From positions 1-64,000 of the forward strand of contig NZ_FMBW01000012.1 in assembly GCF_900091725.1 (NCBI RefSeq): a stretch of 64,000 nt of DNA, given 5' to 3'. Under the pieces are notes generated by a model. The model saw only the letters and a list, made by a program, of their open reading frames with translations. It was not told the DNA's origin and did no database searches. Origin of the DNA: Streptomyces sp. DvalAA-43. GTDB lineage: Bacteria > Actinomycetota > Actinomycetes > Streptomycetales > Streptomycetaceae. A program made the position numbers and the translations under genes. Numbering within the stretch: position 1 is the stretch's first letter; every line of letters begins with the position of its first letter. Of the stretch, positions 36,195 through 45,008 are shown piece after piece.

Positions 36195-37868
36195 GTGTCG
36201 AGCTCCACCCCCATCAATCGCAGAGCACTGTTCCGTATGGGTGCGGGCGTCGGTCTGGGACTGGCCGCCGCCCCGCTGCTCGCCGCCTGCGGCGACGGCG
36301 GCACGACCGCGAAGGCGGAGGCCAAGAGCGCCTCGCTGCTGCCCGACAGCGCGGTCCGCAACATCGGCCTCAAGCCCGACCTGGCGGGCACCGCGGCCGG
36401 CGTTCCGCAGGGCTTCTTCAGCTATCCGGCCAAGCCGCTGCGCGCCACGAAGAACACCCCGCTCAAGGGGGCCCAGCCGATCAGCGCGACCATGGAGACC
36501 TTCTCCCCGCCGCCGCCCGCGCGCGGCGGCAACGCCGCCTGGCAGGAGATCGAGAAGCTCCTCGGCGGCCAGGTGAACATCACCGCCGTCCCTGCCGACG
36601 ACTACGGCACCAAGTTCTCCACCATGGTCGCCAGCGACAGCCTGCCCGACCTCTTCATGTACCCGGAGAGCGGCGGCGTCGACAACAAGGCCGCCTTCCT
36701 CCAGGCCAAGTGCGCCGACCTGACCCCGTACCTCGCCGGGGACAAGATCAAGGACTACCCGAACCTGGCCGCGATCCCGAAGGGCGCCTGGCAGTCCGCC
36801 ATCTTCGGCGGGAAGCTCTACGGCATCCCGATCGCCAGGACCGGCACCGGCGGCGCGGGCTTCTACCGGCACGACCTGTTCGAGGAGGTCGGTGTCACGA
36901 GCCTGGACCAGATCACCGACCTCGACCGCTTCGTCGAGGTCTGCAAGGAGCTGACCCGGCCCAAGAAGGACCAGTACGCCATCATCGCGGGCGCCACCAG
37001 CATGCTCGCCATGTCCGCGGGCGCGCCCAACTTCTGGCGGCTGGACGAGAAGACCGGCAAGTTCACCGCCGACCTGGAGACCCCGGAGTACCGCAAGGCG
37101 GTGGAGACCGCCCGGCTGCTGTACAAGGCCGGCTGCTACTACCCGGGCACCCTCCAGATGTCCGGGGCGCAGAAGGCCCAGTACACGGACATGTTCAAGA
37201 ACGGCAAGGGCGCCTACGTCTACGACGGCATGCCCACCTACCTGGCACCCGGCGTCGGCTACATCGCCGCGATGAAGGCGATCGACAAGAAGTACGACCC
37301 GCGCCCGTTCGTGCCGGTCGGCAAGGACGCCGTCGCCTGGATGGACAACGTCGCGCTGCAGAACACCCACATCAAGAAGGCGGCCGGGGACCGCGTCAAG
37401 GAGATCCTGGCCCTCGCCGACTTCGCCGCCTCCCCGTTCGGCAGCCAGGAGTACACGCTCATCAACTACGGTGTGGAGGGCAAGGACTTCACCCGGGACG
37501 CCAAGGGCAACCCGGCGCTCACCAAGCAGGGCACCCAGGACGTCACCGTGCCCTGGAAGTTCATGGCCTCCGCCGTCCCGGCCATCTTCAGCGCCGACTC
37601 GGAGCAGGGCGTCCGCCACGTCCACGACACCTTCACCAGGATGATCCCGATGATGGTGCCGGACCCCACCCTCCAGTACTCCTCGCCCACCTGGGACTCC
37701 AAGGGCTCCGGCAGCCTCAACACGCTCAAGGGCGACGCGCTGAAGGACATCATCGCGGGCCGCAAGCCCATGTCCGCCTACGACCAGCTCGTCAAGGACT
37801 ACCTGGCCAAGGGCGGCGAGCAGGCCCGCGGCGAGTTCGAGGAAGCCTTCCAGAAGGGGAAGAAGTGA
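36195..37868 (+). CDS. Extracellular sugar-binding lipoprotein (LipO-like)
   Basis: 557-residue solute-binding protein. The N-terminus combines a twin-arginine-like NRRALFRMG with a lipobox LLAACG, so it should be lipid-anchored outside the membrane. The large size matches the LipO/YtcQ group that pairs with LplB-YtcP permeases. The start GTG 36195 follows AAGGAG at 36183-36188. It lies 108 bases after the permeases. It delivers the sugar released by the lyases. Confidence 0.9.
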   Translation: MSSSTPINRRALFRMGAGVGLGLAAAPLLAACGDGGTTAKAEAKSASLLPDSAVRNIGLKPDLAGTAAGVPQGFFSYPAKPLRATKNTPLKGAQPISATMETFSPPPPARGGNAAWQEIEKLLGGQVNITAVPADDYGTKFSTMVASDSLPDLFMYPESGGVDNKAAFLQAKCADLTPYLAGDKIKDYPNLAAIPKGAWQSAIFGGKLYGIPIARTGTGGAGFYRHDLFEEVGVTSLDQITDLDRFVEVCKELTRPKKDQYAIIAGATSMLAMSAGAPNFWRLDEKTGKFTADLETPEYRKAVETARLLYKAGCYYPGTLQMSGAQKAQYTDMFKNGKGAYVYDGMPTYLAPGVGYIAAMKAIDKKYDPRPFVPVGKDAVAWMDNVALQNTHIKKAAGDRVKEILALADFAASPFGSQEYTLINYGVEGKDFTRDAKGNPALTKQGTQDVTVPWKFMASAVPAIFSADSEQGVRHVHDTFTRMIPMMVPDPTLQYSSPTWDSKGSGSLNTLKGDALKDIIAGRKPMSAYDQLVKDYLAKGGEQARGEFEEAFQKGKK

Positions 37869-39331
37869 CGACCCGACGCTCGGCCCTGAAGCTCGGCGGC
37901 GCGGCGGTGGCCGCGGCCGTCGCCGTACCCGCACTCGGCTCGCCCGCCTCCGCCCGGTCGCACGGCTTCGACCCGAAGCCGGGCTCGAACGGCGTCGGCG
38001 ACCCGCTCTTCCCGACCCTCGGCAACGGTGGCTACCAGGTCGTCCACTACGACCTGACCTTCGACTTCACCCCGGTCACCTACGACTTCACCGCCGCAGT
38101 ACGGATCGACGCCAAGGCGACCCAGGACCTCTCCGCGTTCAACCTGGACACCGACGGCCACACCATCGACTCCGTGACCGTCGCCGGCCGCCCCGCCGCC
38201 TGGGAGCTCACGCCGGGCCAGAGCGGCCAGGAGCTCACCATCACCCCCGCCCGACCGCTCCACCACGGGCAGGCGTTCACCATCGAGGTCCGCTACCGGG
38301 GCAACGGCAAGGCACCCCGACTCGGCCTGACCGGATGGAAGTTCGGCTCCGACGGCGGCTTCGCCTCCGCCGCCCAGTCCTCGCGCGCCGACACCTTCCT
38401 GCCCTGCAACGACACCCCGTCCGACAAGGCGACCTGGACCTTCCACATCAGCGCCCCGCAGGGCTATGTCGCCGCCGCCAACGGCGAACTGCTCCACAGG
38501 ACACCGCGCGCCGACGGCTCCACGGTCTGGCACTTCGCCCTGCGCGAGCGCATGGCGACCGAACTCATCGGCATCGCCGTCGTCAAGGGCACCTATCTCT
38601 ACGGGACCGGCCCCCGCGGACTCCCCCTGCGCCACATCGTCCCCCAGGGCCAGGAGGACAAGTACGGCCCGATCGTCGCCCGTACCGCCGACCATCTGGC
38701 CTGGCTGGAGGCGAAGTTCGGCCGCTACCCGTTCTCCGTCTACGGCGTCCACATCTACGACGGCTACACCGACGCCCTGGAGAACCAGACCCTCTCCCTG
38801 TTCTCCACCAACTGGTTCAAGCCCGACGCCAACGGCCGGCCCGGCTACGAGACCACCATGGTCCACGAGCTCGTCCACCAGTGGTTCGGCGACTCCGTCA
38901 CCCCGAACGACTGGCAACAGGCCTGGCTCAACGAGGGGCCCGCCGTGTACTACGCCGGTCTGTACGGCGAGGAGCGCGGCTGGTCGGTCCTCGAGGACAA
39001 GATGAAGGCGACGTACGAGAAGCTCGACGCGGTCCGCGCCGCCGACGGCCCGCCGGGACTGCCCAAGGCGCTCGGCGGCACCAATATCTACGACGGTGGC
39101 GCCCTCGTCCTGTACGCCCTGAGCCTCCGGATCGGTCAGCGGAAGTTCGACAAGGTCATGCGCGAGTGGGTGAAGCGCTTCAAGGACTCCACGTACACCA
39201 GCGAGGCCTTCATCCGGCACACCGTCGACGTCACCGGCGACCGGTCCCTCGATCCGTTCCTGCGCGACTGGCTCTTCGGAGCCGTGAACCCGCCCATGCC
39301 CGGCCACCCCGACTGGAAGGCCTCCGCGTGA
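37865..39331 (+). CDS. Secreted M1-family zinc metallopeptidase
   Basis: 488 residues with a Tat-type N-terminus (TTRRSALKLGGAAVAAAVA) and a signal end near ASA. The M1 catalytic motif HELVHQWFG (H334, E335, H338) has the third ligand E357 in LNEG, 19 residues on. The substrate motif GAMEN is altered to DALENQ, as in several actinobacterial secreted M1 proteins. It is shorter than PepN, lacking the C-terminal helical domain. GTG 37865 overlaps the lipoprotein stop. A secreted aminopeptidase in a carbohydrate operon suggests glycoprotein degradation. Confidence 0.88.
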   Translation: MTTRRSALKLGGAAVAAAVAVPALGSPASARSHGFDPKPGSNGVGDPLFPTLGNGGYQVVHYDLTFDFTPVTYDFTAAVRIDAKATQDLSAFNLDTDGHTIDSVTVAGRPAAWELTPGQSGQELTITPARPLHHGQAFTIEVRYRGNGKAPRLGLTGWKFGSDGGFASAAQSSRADTFLPCNDTPSDKATWTFHISAPQGYVAAANGELLHRTPRADGSTVWHFALRERMATELIGIAVVKGTYLYGTGPRGLPLRHIVPQGQEDKYGPIVARTADHLAWLEAKFGRYPFSVYGVHIYDGYTDALENQTLSLFSTNWFKPDANGRPGYETTMVHELVHQWFGDSVTPNDWQQAWLNEGPAVYYAGLYGEERGWSVLEDKMKATYEKLDAVRAADGPPGLPKALGGTNIYDGGALVLYALSLRIGQRKFDKVMREWVKRFKDSTYTSEAFIRHTVDVTGDRSLDPFLRDWLFGAVNPPMPGHPDWKASA

Positions 39332-41544
39332 ACCGCCGCTCCCTGAACGTCGTACGAGGAACCGCCGCTGCCGCCTCCGCCGCCGTCCTGGCCGCCCTCC
39401 TCGCGGCCCCGGCCGCCCAGGCCGCCCCGGGTGCCCGCACCCTGTACGCGGCCCCGGACGGACACGGCACCTCCTGCACGGTCGCCCGCCCCTGCACCCC
39501 GGAAGGCGCCCGCGACCGGGCCCGCACCGAGACCGGCCGCGACGTACGCGTACTGCTGAAGAGCGGCACGTACGAGCTCGACCGGCCCCTGGAGCTCGGC
39601 GCCGCCGACTCCGGGAAGAACGGCCACACCGTCACCTGGACCGCGGCCCCCGGCGCCCGCCCCGTCCTCTCCGGCGGACAGGACATCACCGGCTGGCGGC
39701 GGAACGCCGACGGCACCTGGACCGCCGCGGTCCCCGCCGGCGTCGTCCCCCGCCAGCTCTTCGTCGACGGCCACCGCGCGACCCGCGCTCGCGGCGAGGC
39801 CTGCGCGGCGAGCACCTGCGACGCCACGAAGACCGGGATGACCGGCGCGGTCGCCACGGGCATCGCCCAGTGGCAGCGCCCCACCGACGCCGAGGCCGTC
39901 ATCCGGGTCCGCTGGCGCAACTACCACTGCCGGATCACGGGCGTGAACGGCGATGTGATGACCTTCGCCCAGCCCTGCTGGACCAACTCGGCGAGCGGCA
40001 CCGACCGCACCGGACCCGCCTGGGACTCCACCACGGTCGACTCCACCCGCTACAGCGGCGTCGCCTTCTTCGAGAACGCCCCCGAACTCCTCGACCAGCC
40101 GGGCGAGTTCGTCTGGAACTCCGAGGGCCGCACCGTCACGTACCTGCCGCGCAAGGGCGAGAACATGCGCCACGCGCGGGCCGTCACCCCGCACACCGAA
40201 CAGCTGCTGGTCGTCGACGGCGCCCATGACATCACCGTCAGCGGAATCGGCTTCGCGTACGCGGCGTACCGTCAGCCCGGCACCGACGAGGGCTACGCGG
40301 GCATGCAGGCCGGTCTCACCCTGACCGGAGCCACCGGCCCCGTCGACCACGCGGGCCGCTTCTACACCAAGCCCACCGCCGCGGTGACCGTCCGCGGCGG
40401 ACAGCGCGTCAGCATCGAGAACGCCCGGTTCGGCCGCCTCGGCGGGGCGGGCGCGATCCTCGAAGCGGGCACCAAGGACAGCTCGGTGACCCGCTCGACC
40501 TTCACCGACCTGTCCTCGGGCGCCGTCTACGTGGGCGACACCGAACCGATGCCGTCGGCGGCGCTCGCGGGGGAGCGGAACACCGTCGCGTACAACACCA
40601 TCACCCGCTCCGGCGTCGAGTACACCGACTCGGTGGGCATCTGGGCCGGGTACGAGGCCGGGCTCACCGTCGACCACAACAGCCTGGACCACCTCCCGTA
40701 CTCCGGGATCTCCGTCGGCTGGGGCTGGAACCAGCCCGAGTCCCAGAAGTCCGTCCTGCGCGACAACAAGGTGACCGGCAACCGGATCACCGACGTCATG
40801 GAGGTCGCCCAGGAACAGCACGACGGCGGCGCGATCTACACCCAGGGCGCCCAGCCGGGCACGGTCGTCTCCGGCAACTACATCAACCGCTCCGCCTTCG
40901 GCAACACCGAGCGCGACGGCAACGGCATCTACCTCGACGAACAGTCCTCGCACATCGTCGTGGAGAAGAACGTCATCACCCGCATCGGCTACAAGTGGGT
41001 CTCGAACTGGGCGGACTACGGCATCCGGAACACCGCCCGGGGCAACTGGACCGACACCGCCGCGCCCGCCCTCGGCGGCACCGGCTCGGTCATGACGGAC
41101 AACCTCACCGGCCTGGACCGGCTGCCGGCCGAGGCCCTCGCCGTCGCACGCCGGGCCGGTGCCCACGGCGGCCCGGTCGAGCAACTGCGCACCGACCTGG
41201 CCCGCACCGGCACGGCCACCCAGTCCTCCACCGAGGGCACGGCGGGCGCGGAGCTCGCCCTGGACGGCGACACCAACACGGACACCCGCACGCTCTCCGA
41301 GGCGGGCGCCTGGTGGCAGGCCGACCTGGGCGGCAAGCAGCGCGTCCGCCAGATCGAGATCTGGAACAACGCCTCCGCCACGACCGCCGACTTCGACGTG
41401 GTCACGGACGACACAACGGTCCATGTCAGCGGGAAGGCGCTGCGTCCGACGGTCCTGAACCTGGACAGCCGCACCCGCACGGTGAAGATCGTGACCTCCG
41501 GCACCGGACGCGTGGCACTGTCCCAGGTGCTCGTCCACCCGTAG
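39328..41544 (+). CDS. Secreted right-handed beta-helix protein with discoidin-like C-terminus
   Basis: 738-residue exported protein: a signal peptide (1-33, ending QAA), a parallel beta-helix (about 45-600) with repeated strands such as SIENARFGRLGGAGAIL, NTVAYNTITRSGVEY and GNGIYLDE, and a C-terminal F5/8 type C (CBM32-like) domain (about 615-735: TATQSSTEGTAGAELALDGD, then WWQADLGGKQ). The helix region resembles GH141-type and other beta-helix glycoside hydrolases or lyases, but I cannot place it in a family. GTG 39328 overlaps the M1 stop. It is the last gene of the rightward operon. Confidence 0.82.
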   Translation: MNRRSLNVVRGTAAAASAAVLAALLAAPAAQAAPGARTLYAAPDGHGTSCTVARPCTPEGARDRARTETGRDVRVLLKSGTYELDRPLELGAADSGKNGHTVTWTAAPGARPVLSGGQDITGWRRNADGTWTAAVPAGVVPRQLFVDGHRATRARGEACAASTCDATKTGMTGAVATGIAQWQRPTDAEAVIRVRWRNYHCRITGVNGDVMTFAQPCWTNSASGTDRTGPAWDSTTVDSTRYSGVAFFENAPELLDQPGEFVWNSEGRTVTYLPRKGENMRHARAVTPHTEQLLVVDGAHDITVSGIGFAYAAYRQPGTDEGYAGMQAGLTLTGATGPVDHAGRFYTKPTAAVTVRGGQRVSIENARFGRLGGAGAILEAGTKDSSVTRSTFTDLSSGAVYVGDTEPMPSAALAGERNTVAYNTITRSGVEYTDSVGIWAGYEAGLTVDHNSLDHLPYSGISVGWGWNQPESQKSVLRDNKVTGNRITDVMEVAQEQHDGGAIYTQGAQPGTVVSGNYINRSAFGNTERDGNGIYLDEQSSHIVVEKNVITRIGYKWVSNWADYGIRNTARGNWTDTAAPALGGTGSVMTDNLTGLDRLPAEALAVARRAGAHGGPVEQLRTDLARTGTATQSSTEGTAGAELALDGDTNTDTRTLSEAGAWWQADLGGKQRVRQIEIWNNASATTADFDVVTDDTTVHVSGKALRPTVLNLDSRTRTVKIVTSGTGRVALSQVLVHP

Positions 41545-41556
41545 TGGCTGTTTCTT

Positions 41557-41588
41557 CCCGCCGGGCGGCATCGGGCCTGCCCGGCGGG
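41557..41588. terminator. Bidirectional terminator between convergent operons
   Basis: CCCGCCGGGC (41557-41566) pairs perfectly with GCCCGGCGGG (41579-41588) across a 12-base loop. The + strand has TTTCTTC on its left flank, giving a purine/T-tract layout suited to leftward transcription. It sits in the 54-base gap between the beta-helix and transketolase genes. Confidence 0.78.
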
Positions 41589-41598
41589 AGGAGTCCGG

Positions 41599-42501
41599 TC
41601 AACGGCGGAGGAAGGCGCCGATCCGTTCCCGCAGCCCCCGTGCGTCCAGGCCGTGCGCGGCCAGGTGCTCCTCCATCTCCCCGTACTTGCGCAGCTCCGC
41701 CCGCCCCACCCCGAGACCCAGCACGCGGTGCGGCAGCTCGGCGAGCGCGTCATTGGCGGCGGCCGTGGAGGTGCCCGCCAGATACGGTTCGACGACCACC
41801 ACGTCGGCGACCCCGTGAGCCCCGACCGCCCGCCGCAGCCCGGCGCCGTCGAACGGGCGCACCGTCGTCGCGTACAGCACCGTCGCATCGAGCCCGTCGG
41901 TCGCGGCGAGCACGTTGTCGAGCATCGGCCCGACCGCGATCACCACCCCGTCGGCCCCCTCCCGCACCACGGTGAACCCGGTCCCCGCGCCGACCGGCCG
42001 GGCCCGGTCGTTGGACTGCAGCGACAGGCGCACATACACCCGGCCCTCCCCTGCCGCGGCCTCCCGCAGCAGAGCCTCGGCCTCGTCCGGGTGGCCCGGC
42101 ACATGAACCGTCCAGTCGTCCAGGGTGTCCAGGAGCGCGACATCGCCCGGCGACATATGGGTGAACCCGCCGGCCGGCCAGTCGTACGAGGCTCCGGCGC
42201 TCACCAGCACCCCGCCCACTCCCTGGTGGCCGAAGTCCAGCTTGACCTGCTCGAACGGCCGTTCCACCAGAAAACTGGCGAAGGTGTGCACGATCGGCCG
42301 CAGCCCGGTGAGCGCCATCCCGGCGCCCGCTCCGACCAGCAGCTGCTCCCTGATCCCCACGTTGACGACCCGGTCCGGATGGGCCCGCTCGGCCGGCCCG
42401 AAGCCGTCCCGGCTGATCTCGGCCAGGACCAGGGCGAGGCGGGGGTCCTCGTCCAGCAGCTGTGACGTGGTGGCGATGAAGCGGTCACGCATCGTGTCCA
42501 T
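41599..42501 (-). CDS. Transketolase, C-terminal half (split enzyme, beta subunit)
   Basis: 300 residues covering the Pyr and C-terminal domains of transketolase. The catalytic Glu lies in NVGIREQLLVG, followed by HTFASFLVERPFEQVKLDF and a C-domain ending ERIGAFL. It works with the N-terminal half encoded just upstream to move two-carbon units between sugar phosphates. Split transketolases of this type often sit in sugar or secondary-metabolism loci. ATG 42501 is used; ATG 42492 is possible. Confidence 0.88.
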   Translation of the reverse strand: MDTMRDRFIATTSQLLDEDPRLALVLAEISRDGFGPAERAHPDRVVNVGIREQLLVGAGAGMALTGLRPIVHTFASFLVERPFEQVKLDFGHQGVGGVLVSAGASYDWPAGGFTHMSPGDVALLDTLDDWTVHVPGHPDEAEALLREAAAGEGRVYVRLSLQSNDRARPVGAGTGFTVVREGADGVVIAVGPMLDNVLAATDGLDATVLYATTVRPFDGAGLRRAVGAHGVADVVVVEPYLAGTSTAAANDALAELPHRVLGLGVGRAELRKYGEMEEHLAAHGLDARGLRERIGAFLRR

Positions 42502-42579
42502 GTGAAGTTTCCCTCTCGTGTTCTCTTCGGTCTGCTCGGCGGCACGTATCCGCGCGGCGGTACGTACGCGTCCTTCGGC

Positions 42580-43281
42580 TCAGCTCTTCGGGGCGACGCG
42601 CGCGACCACGGCCCTCGGCTGTCCGGGGTGCGGTGCGGTGAAGGCCGCGTACAGCGCCTCGTGGTCCCGCCCGTCGACGGAGGCGACCGACCAGCCCGCC
42701 GCCTCGAACCGGGCCGCGATCCCTCCGGGCCGGGCGTGCGAGGCCGAGGCGTTGTCGATCACCACGGTGTGCAGCTGCTCCAGCCCGGCCGGGCCCGCGT
42801 AGGCGAGCGCCTCGTGGTTGCTGCCCTCGTCCAGCTCGGCGTCGCCGATCAGCACCCAGACCCGCGGATCGGTGAGCCCCTGCGCCCGCAGGCCGAGCAC
42901 GCTCCCCACGGCCAGCGGCAGCCCGTGTCCCAGGGACCCGCTGCCGATCTCGACCCCCGGCACCAGCGTCCGGTCCGGATGGTGCCCGAGCGATGAGTCG
43001 TACGCCCCGAACCCGGACAGCAGCTCCTCGCCGAAGAAGCCGTGCGCGGCCAGGACCGCGTAGTACGCCATCGGCCCGTGCCCCTTGGACAGCAGGAACC
43101 GGTCACGGCCGGGGGCGTCGGCCGTCCCGGGCGTCACCCGCAGCACCCGGTCGTACAGCACCCACAGGGCGTCCAGGGTGGAGGTCGCCGCGGGACCATG
43201 CTTCTCGTCCCCGGTCATCAGGCTCATCAGGCGGTTCATGTCGCGGTAGTCGCGCGATGCGGTGGCGGTGGAGTTCGTCAT
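42580..43281 (-). CDS. Transketolase, N-terminal half (split enzyme, alpha subunit)
   Basis: 233 residues of the ThDP-binding (PP) domain: KGHGPMAYYAVLA, GSLGHGLPLAVG, and the Mg/ThDP motif GDAELDEGSNHEA...NNAS-like VVIDNAS. It is 78 bases upstream of the C-terminal half. ATG 43281 is the best-fitting start; ATG 43299 is in frame, and neither has a convincing ribosome site. The promoter overlaps a MerR-type dyad at 43297-43314, so the transcript may be nearly leaderless. Confidence 0.85.
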   Translation of the reverse strand: MTNSTATASRDYRDMNRLMSLMTGDEKHGPAATSTLDALWVLYDRVLRVTPGTADAPGRDRFLLSKGHGPMAYYAVLAAHGFFGEELLSGFGAYDSSLGHHPDRTLVPGVEIGSGSLGHGLPLAVGSVLGLRAQGLTDPRVWVLIGDAELDEGSNHEALAYAGPAGLEQLHTVVIDNASASHARPGGIAARFEAAGWSVASVDGRDHEALYAAFTAPHPGQPRAVVARVAPKS

Positions 43282-43296
43282 GGGACAAGCGTTGAA

Positions 43297-43314
43297 CATC
43301 AAGCTTGGTTGAGG
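43297..43314 (-). promoter_or_regulatory. Candidate MerR/SoxR-type operator upstream of split transketolase
   Basis: On the minus strand, TTGACC overlaps CCTCAACCAAGCTTGATG. The half-sites CCTCAA and TTGATG are inverted with one mismatch to the SoxR-like consensus CCTCAA-6-TTGAGG. MerR-family regulators bind within long-spacer promoters at such positions. The -10 is not clear, so this is only a candidate. Confidence 0.4.
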
Positions 43315-43406
43315 TCAAGAGGGAAAGGTGTTCGTGACCACCCGCCGGAGTGCGGTATTGTTCTCATGCGCGTTCGGCCAGGGGAAACCCCAGGTCAGGC
43401 GGGCAT

Positions 43407-43482
<76 letters not shown>

Positions 43483-43501
43483 GTGCGGAAACGCAGGTCG
43501 G

Positions 43502-43533
43502 AGGCCGTTCTCTCATTCATGAGAGGGCGGCCT
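43502..43533 (+). terminator. Terminator of the tRNA-Pro transcript
   Basis: A two-part hairpin, AGGCCG and CTCTCAT on the left with ATGAGAG and CGGCCT on the right, with a TT/GG internal mismatch and a 2-base gap at the apex. It is followed by TTCGTGC and lies 21 bases beyond the tRNA. Confidence 0.72.
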
Positions 43534-43676
43534 TTCGTGCGTCCGGGGGCGTGGTGGTCGCAGTGTGGTCGCAGGCCCGAGCCGGGGCTGCTGGACGTGT
43601 GCGCCCTGGTGCGGGACCGCCGCCGGACCCGGAGCGGGGCCTCGCAGGAGCCCGGCACCAGGATCCGGCGGAGTGC

Positions 43677-44759
43677 TCAGCCGCGCCCGACCCGGCGCCG
43701 GCGTACGGCGTGGGCCAGCTCGCCGATCAAGGTCTCGGTCTGTTCCCAGCCAATGCACGCGTCGGTCACGCTCTTCCCGTAGGTGAGCGTCGAGAGGGGA
43801 CCCGGCTCCTGGCGGCCCTCGTGCAGGAAGCTCTCCACCATCAGGCCGGCGATTCCGGTCTCGCCCTCCGCGATCCTCTCGGCGACCTCGCGGACCACAC
43901 CCGACTGGCGCGTGTGGTCCTTGCCGCTGTTCGCATGGCTTGCGTCGATGACAAGGCGTTCGGGCATACCGGCCTTGGCCAGCAGCGCCAGTGCGTCGCG
44001 CATGTCTTCGGGACCGTAGTTGGGGCCGCCCCGGCCACCGCGCAGGATGATGTGGCAGTCCGGGTTGCCCTTCGTGGACACGACCGATCCCTGCCCCTGT
44101 CCGTCGATGCCGAAGAAGACATGGCTCCCCGCGGCCGCACGGCAGCCGTCCACGGCAGCCTGCACGTCCCCGTCCGTGGCGTTCTTGAAGCCCACCGGCA
44201 TGGAGAGTCCCGAGGCGAGCTGGCGGTGCACCTGGCTCTCCGGGGTACGCGCCCCGATCGCGCCCCACGTCACCGCGTCGGAAATGTACTGCGGGCTTGT
44301 CGGCTCCAGGAACTCGCACCCGACCGGCAGGCCGGTGTCGAGCACGCCGAGCAGCATCTGACGCGCGATACGCAGCCCGTACTGGACGTCGTGCGAGCCG
44401 TCCATGTGCGGGTCGTTGACGAGCCCCTTCCAGCCGACCGTCGTACGCGGCTTCTCGAAGTACGCCCGCATGACGACGCACAGCTCGTCCCGGAACGGAG
44501 CGGCCGCGGCCGCCAGGCGCTCCGCGTATTCCTGCGCCGCCCGCGGGTCATGGATGGAGCACGGTCCCACGATCAGCAGGAGGCGGTCGTCCTCACCGGT
44601 CAGTACCCGGTTGGCTGCATCGCGGCTGCTCTCCACCAGGGCTGCGTGGGACGGGGTCAGGGGAAGTTCGGCGCGCAGCGTGGCGGGCGCGATCAGTGGC
44701 TGGAAGCCGGTGACGCGGAGATCGTTGGTCTGCGTAGGGGTGTGGGGCAGTGTTGTCAT
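43677..44759 (-). CDS. Class I DAHP synthase (AroG-like)
   Basis: 360-residue 3-deoxy-D-arabino-heptulosonate 7-phosphate synthase, condensing PEP with erythrose 4-phosphate at the start of the shikimate pathway. Class I motifs are GPCSIHD, EKPRTTVGWKGL, NDPHMDGS and DASHANSGKDH. Streptomyces primary metabolism normally uses class II enzymes, and class I copies tend to occur in biosynthetic clusters. The start is ATG 44759. It is preceded by a leader peptide and attenuator (44840-44962), so its expression should respond to aromatic amino acid supply. Last gene of the island operon. Confidence 0.92.
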   Translation of the reverse strand: MTTLPHTPTQTNDLRVTGFQPLIAPATLRAELPLTPSHAALVESSRDAANRVLTGEDDRLLLIVGPCSIHDPRAAQEYAERLAAAAAPFRDELCVVMRAYFEKPRTTVGWKGLVNDPHMDGSHDVQYGLRIARQMLLGVLDTGLPVGCEFLEPTSPQYISDAVTWGAIGARTPESQVHRQLASGLSMPVGFKNATDGDVQAAVDGCRAAAGSHVFFGIDGQGQGSVVSTKGNPDCHIILRGGRGGPNYGPEDMRDALALLAKAGMPERLVIDASHANSGKDHTRQSGVVREVAERIAEGETGIAGLMVESFLHEGRQEPGPLSTLTYGKSVTDACIGWEQTETLIGELAHAVRRRRVGRG

Positions 44760-44839
44760 GGGGTGTTCCCGTCTCTGGCGAGGCGGCCCCGGACCTGTCC
44801 CAGGTGTGTCTCCTGTACCAGCCGCCTCAAACGACGAAA

Positions 44840-44862
44840 GGCAGAGACGAATCGTCTCTGCC
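44840..44862 (-). terminator. Attenuator terminator before the class I DAHP synthase
   Basis: GGCAGAGACG pairs with CGTCTCTGCC (10 bp, 3-base loop; the complement extends to 11 bp). On the minus strand it is followed by TTTCGTCGTTT, an intrinsic terminator placed 80 bases before the start codon. The segment just upstream, CCGGAGCCAGC, is complementary to GCTGGCTCTGG inside the leader-peptide gene, giving an alternative pairing that could influence terminator formation. Confidence 0.8.
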
Positions 44863-44890
44863 TTGCTGGCTCCGGATGTCCGATCGACGG

Positions 44891-44962
44891 TCAGCGCAAA
44901 CGACCGCCGGCTCCACCCAGAGCCAGCGTAAAGCGCTGATACCAACCGAACCTCGTAGACAT
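44891..44962 (-). CDS. Aromatic-rich leader peptide of a transcription attenuator
   Basis: 23-codon reading frame starting at ATG 44962 and stopping at TGA 44893-44891. It begins MSTRFGWYQRF, placing Phe, Trp, Tyr and Phe codons within seven residues, with the rest small and hydrophobic (TLALGGAGGRLR). Stalling on scarce aromatic aminoacyl-tRNA would couple DAHP synthase expression to demand, as in trp/phe leaders. It lies 46 bases beyond the preceding gene and 28 bases before the terminator hairpin. No long ribosome-binding site is evident (GGCTCTGG lies upstream). Confidence 0.75.
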   Translation of the reverse strand: MSTRFGWYQRFTLALGGAGGRLR

Positions 44963-45008
44963 GCGCCAGAGCCTACCGCATGGCGGTGAGTGCTCTTCGC
45001 GGGCGGCA

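Noticed and set aside
35222..39331. A 1369-codon + strand frame over the transporter and M1 genes
   Set aside because: Its first two thirds are Arg/Pro-rich shadow of the permease and lipoprotein genes; only the last 488 codons, from GTG 37865, are a real protein (M1 peptidase).
37865..39331. PepN-type aminopeptidase N
   Set aside because: It has the HExxH-18-E motif but is only 488 residues, secreted, and lacks both GAMEN and the large C-terminal domain.
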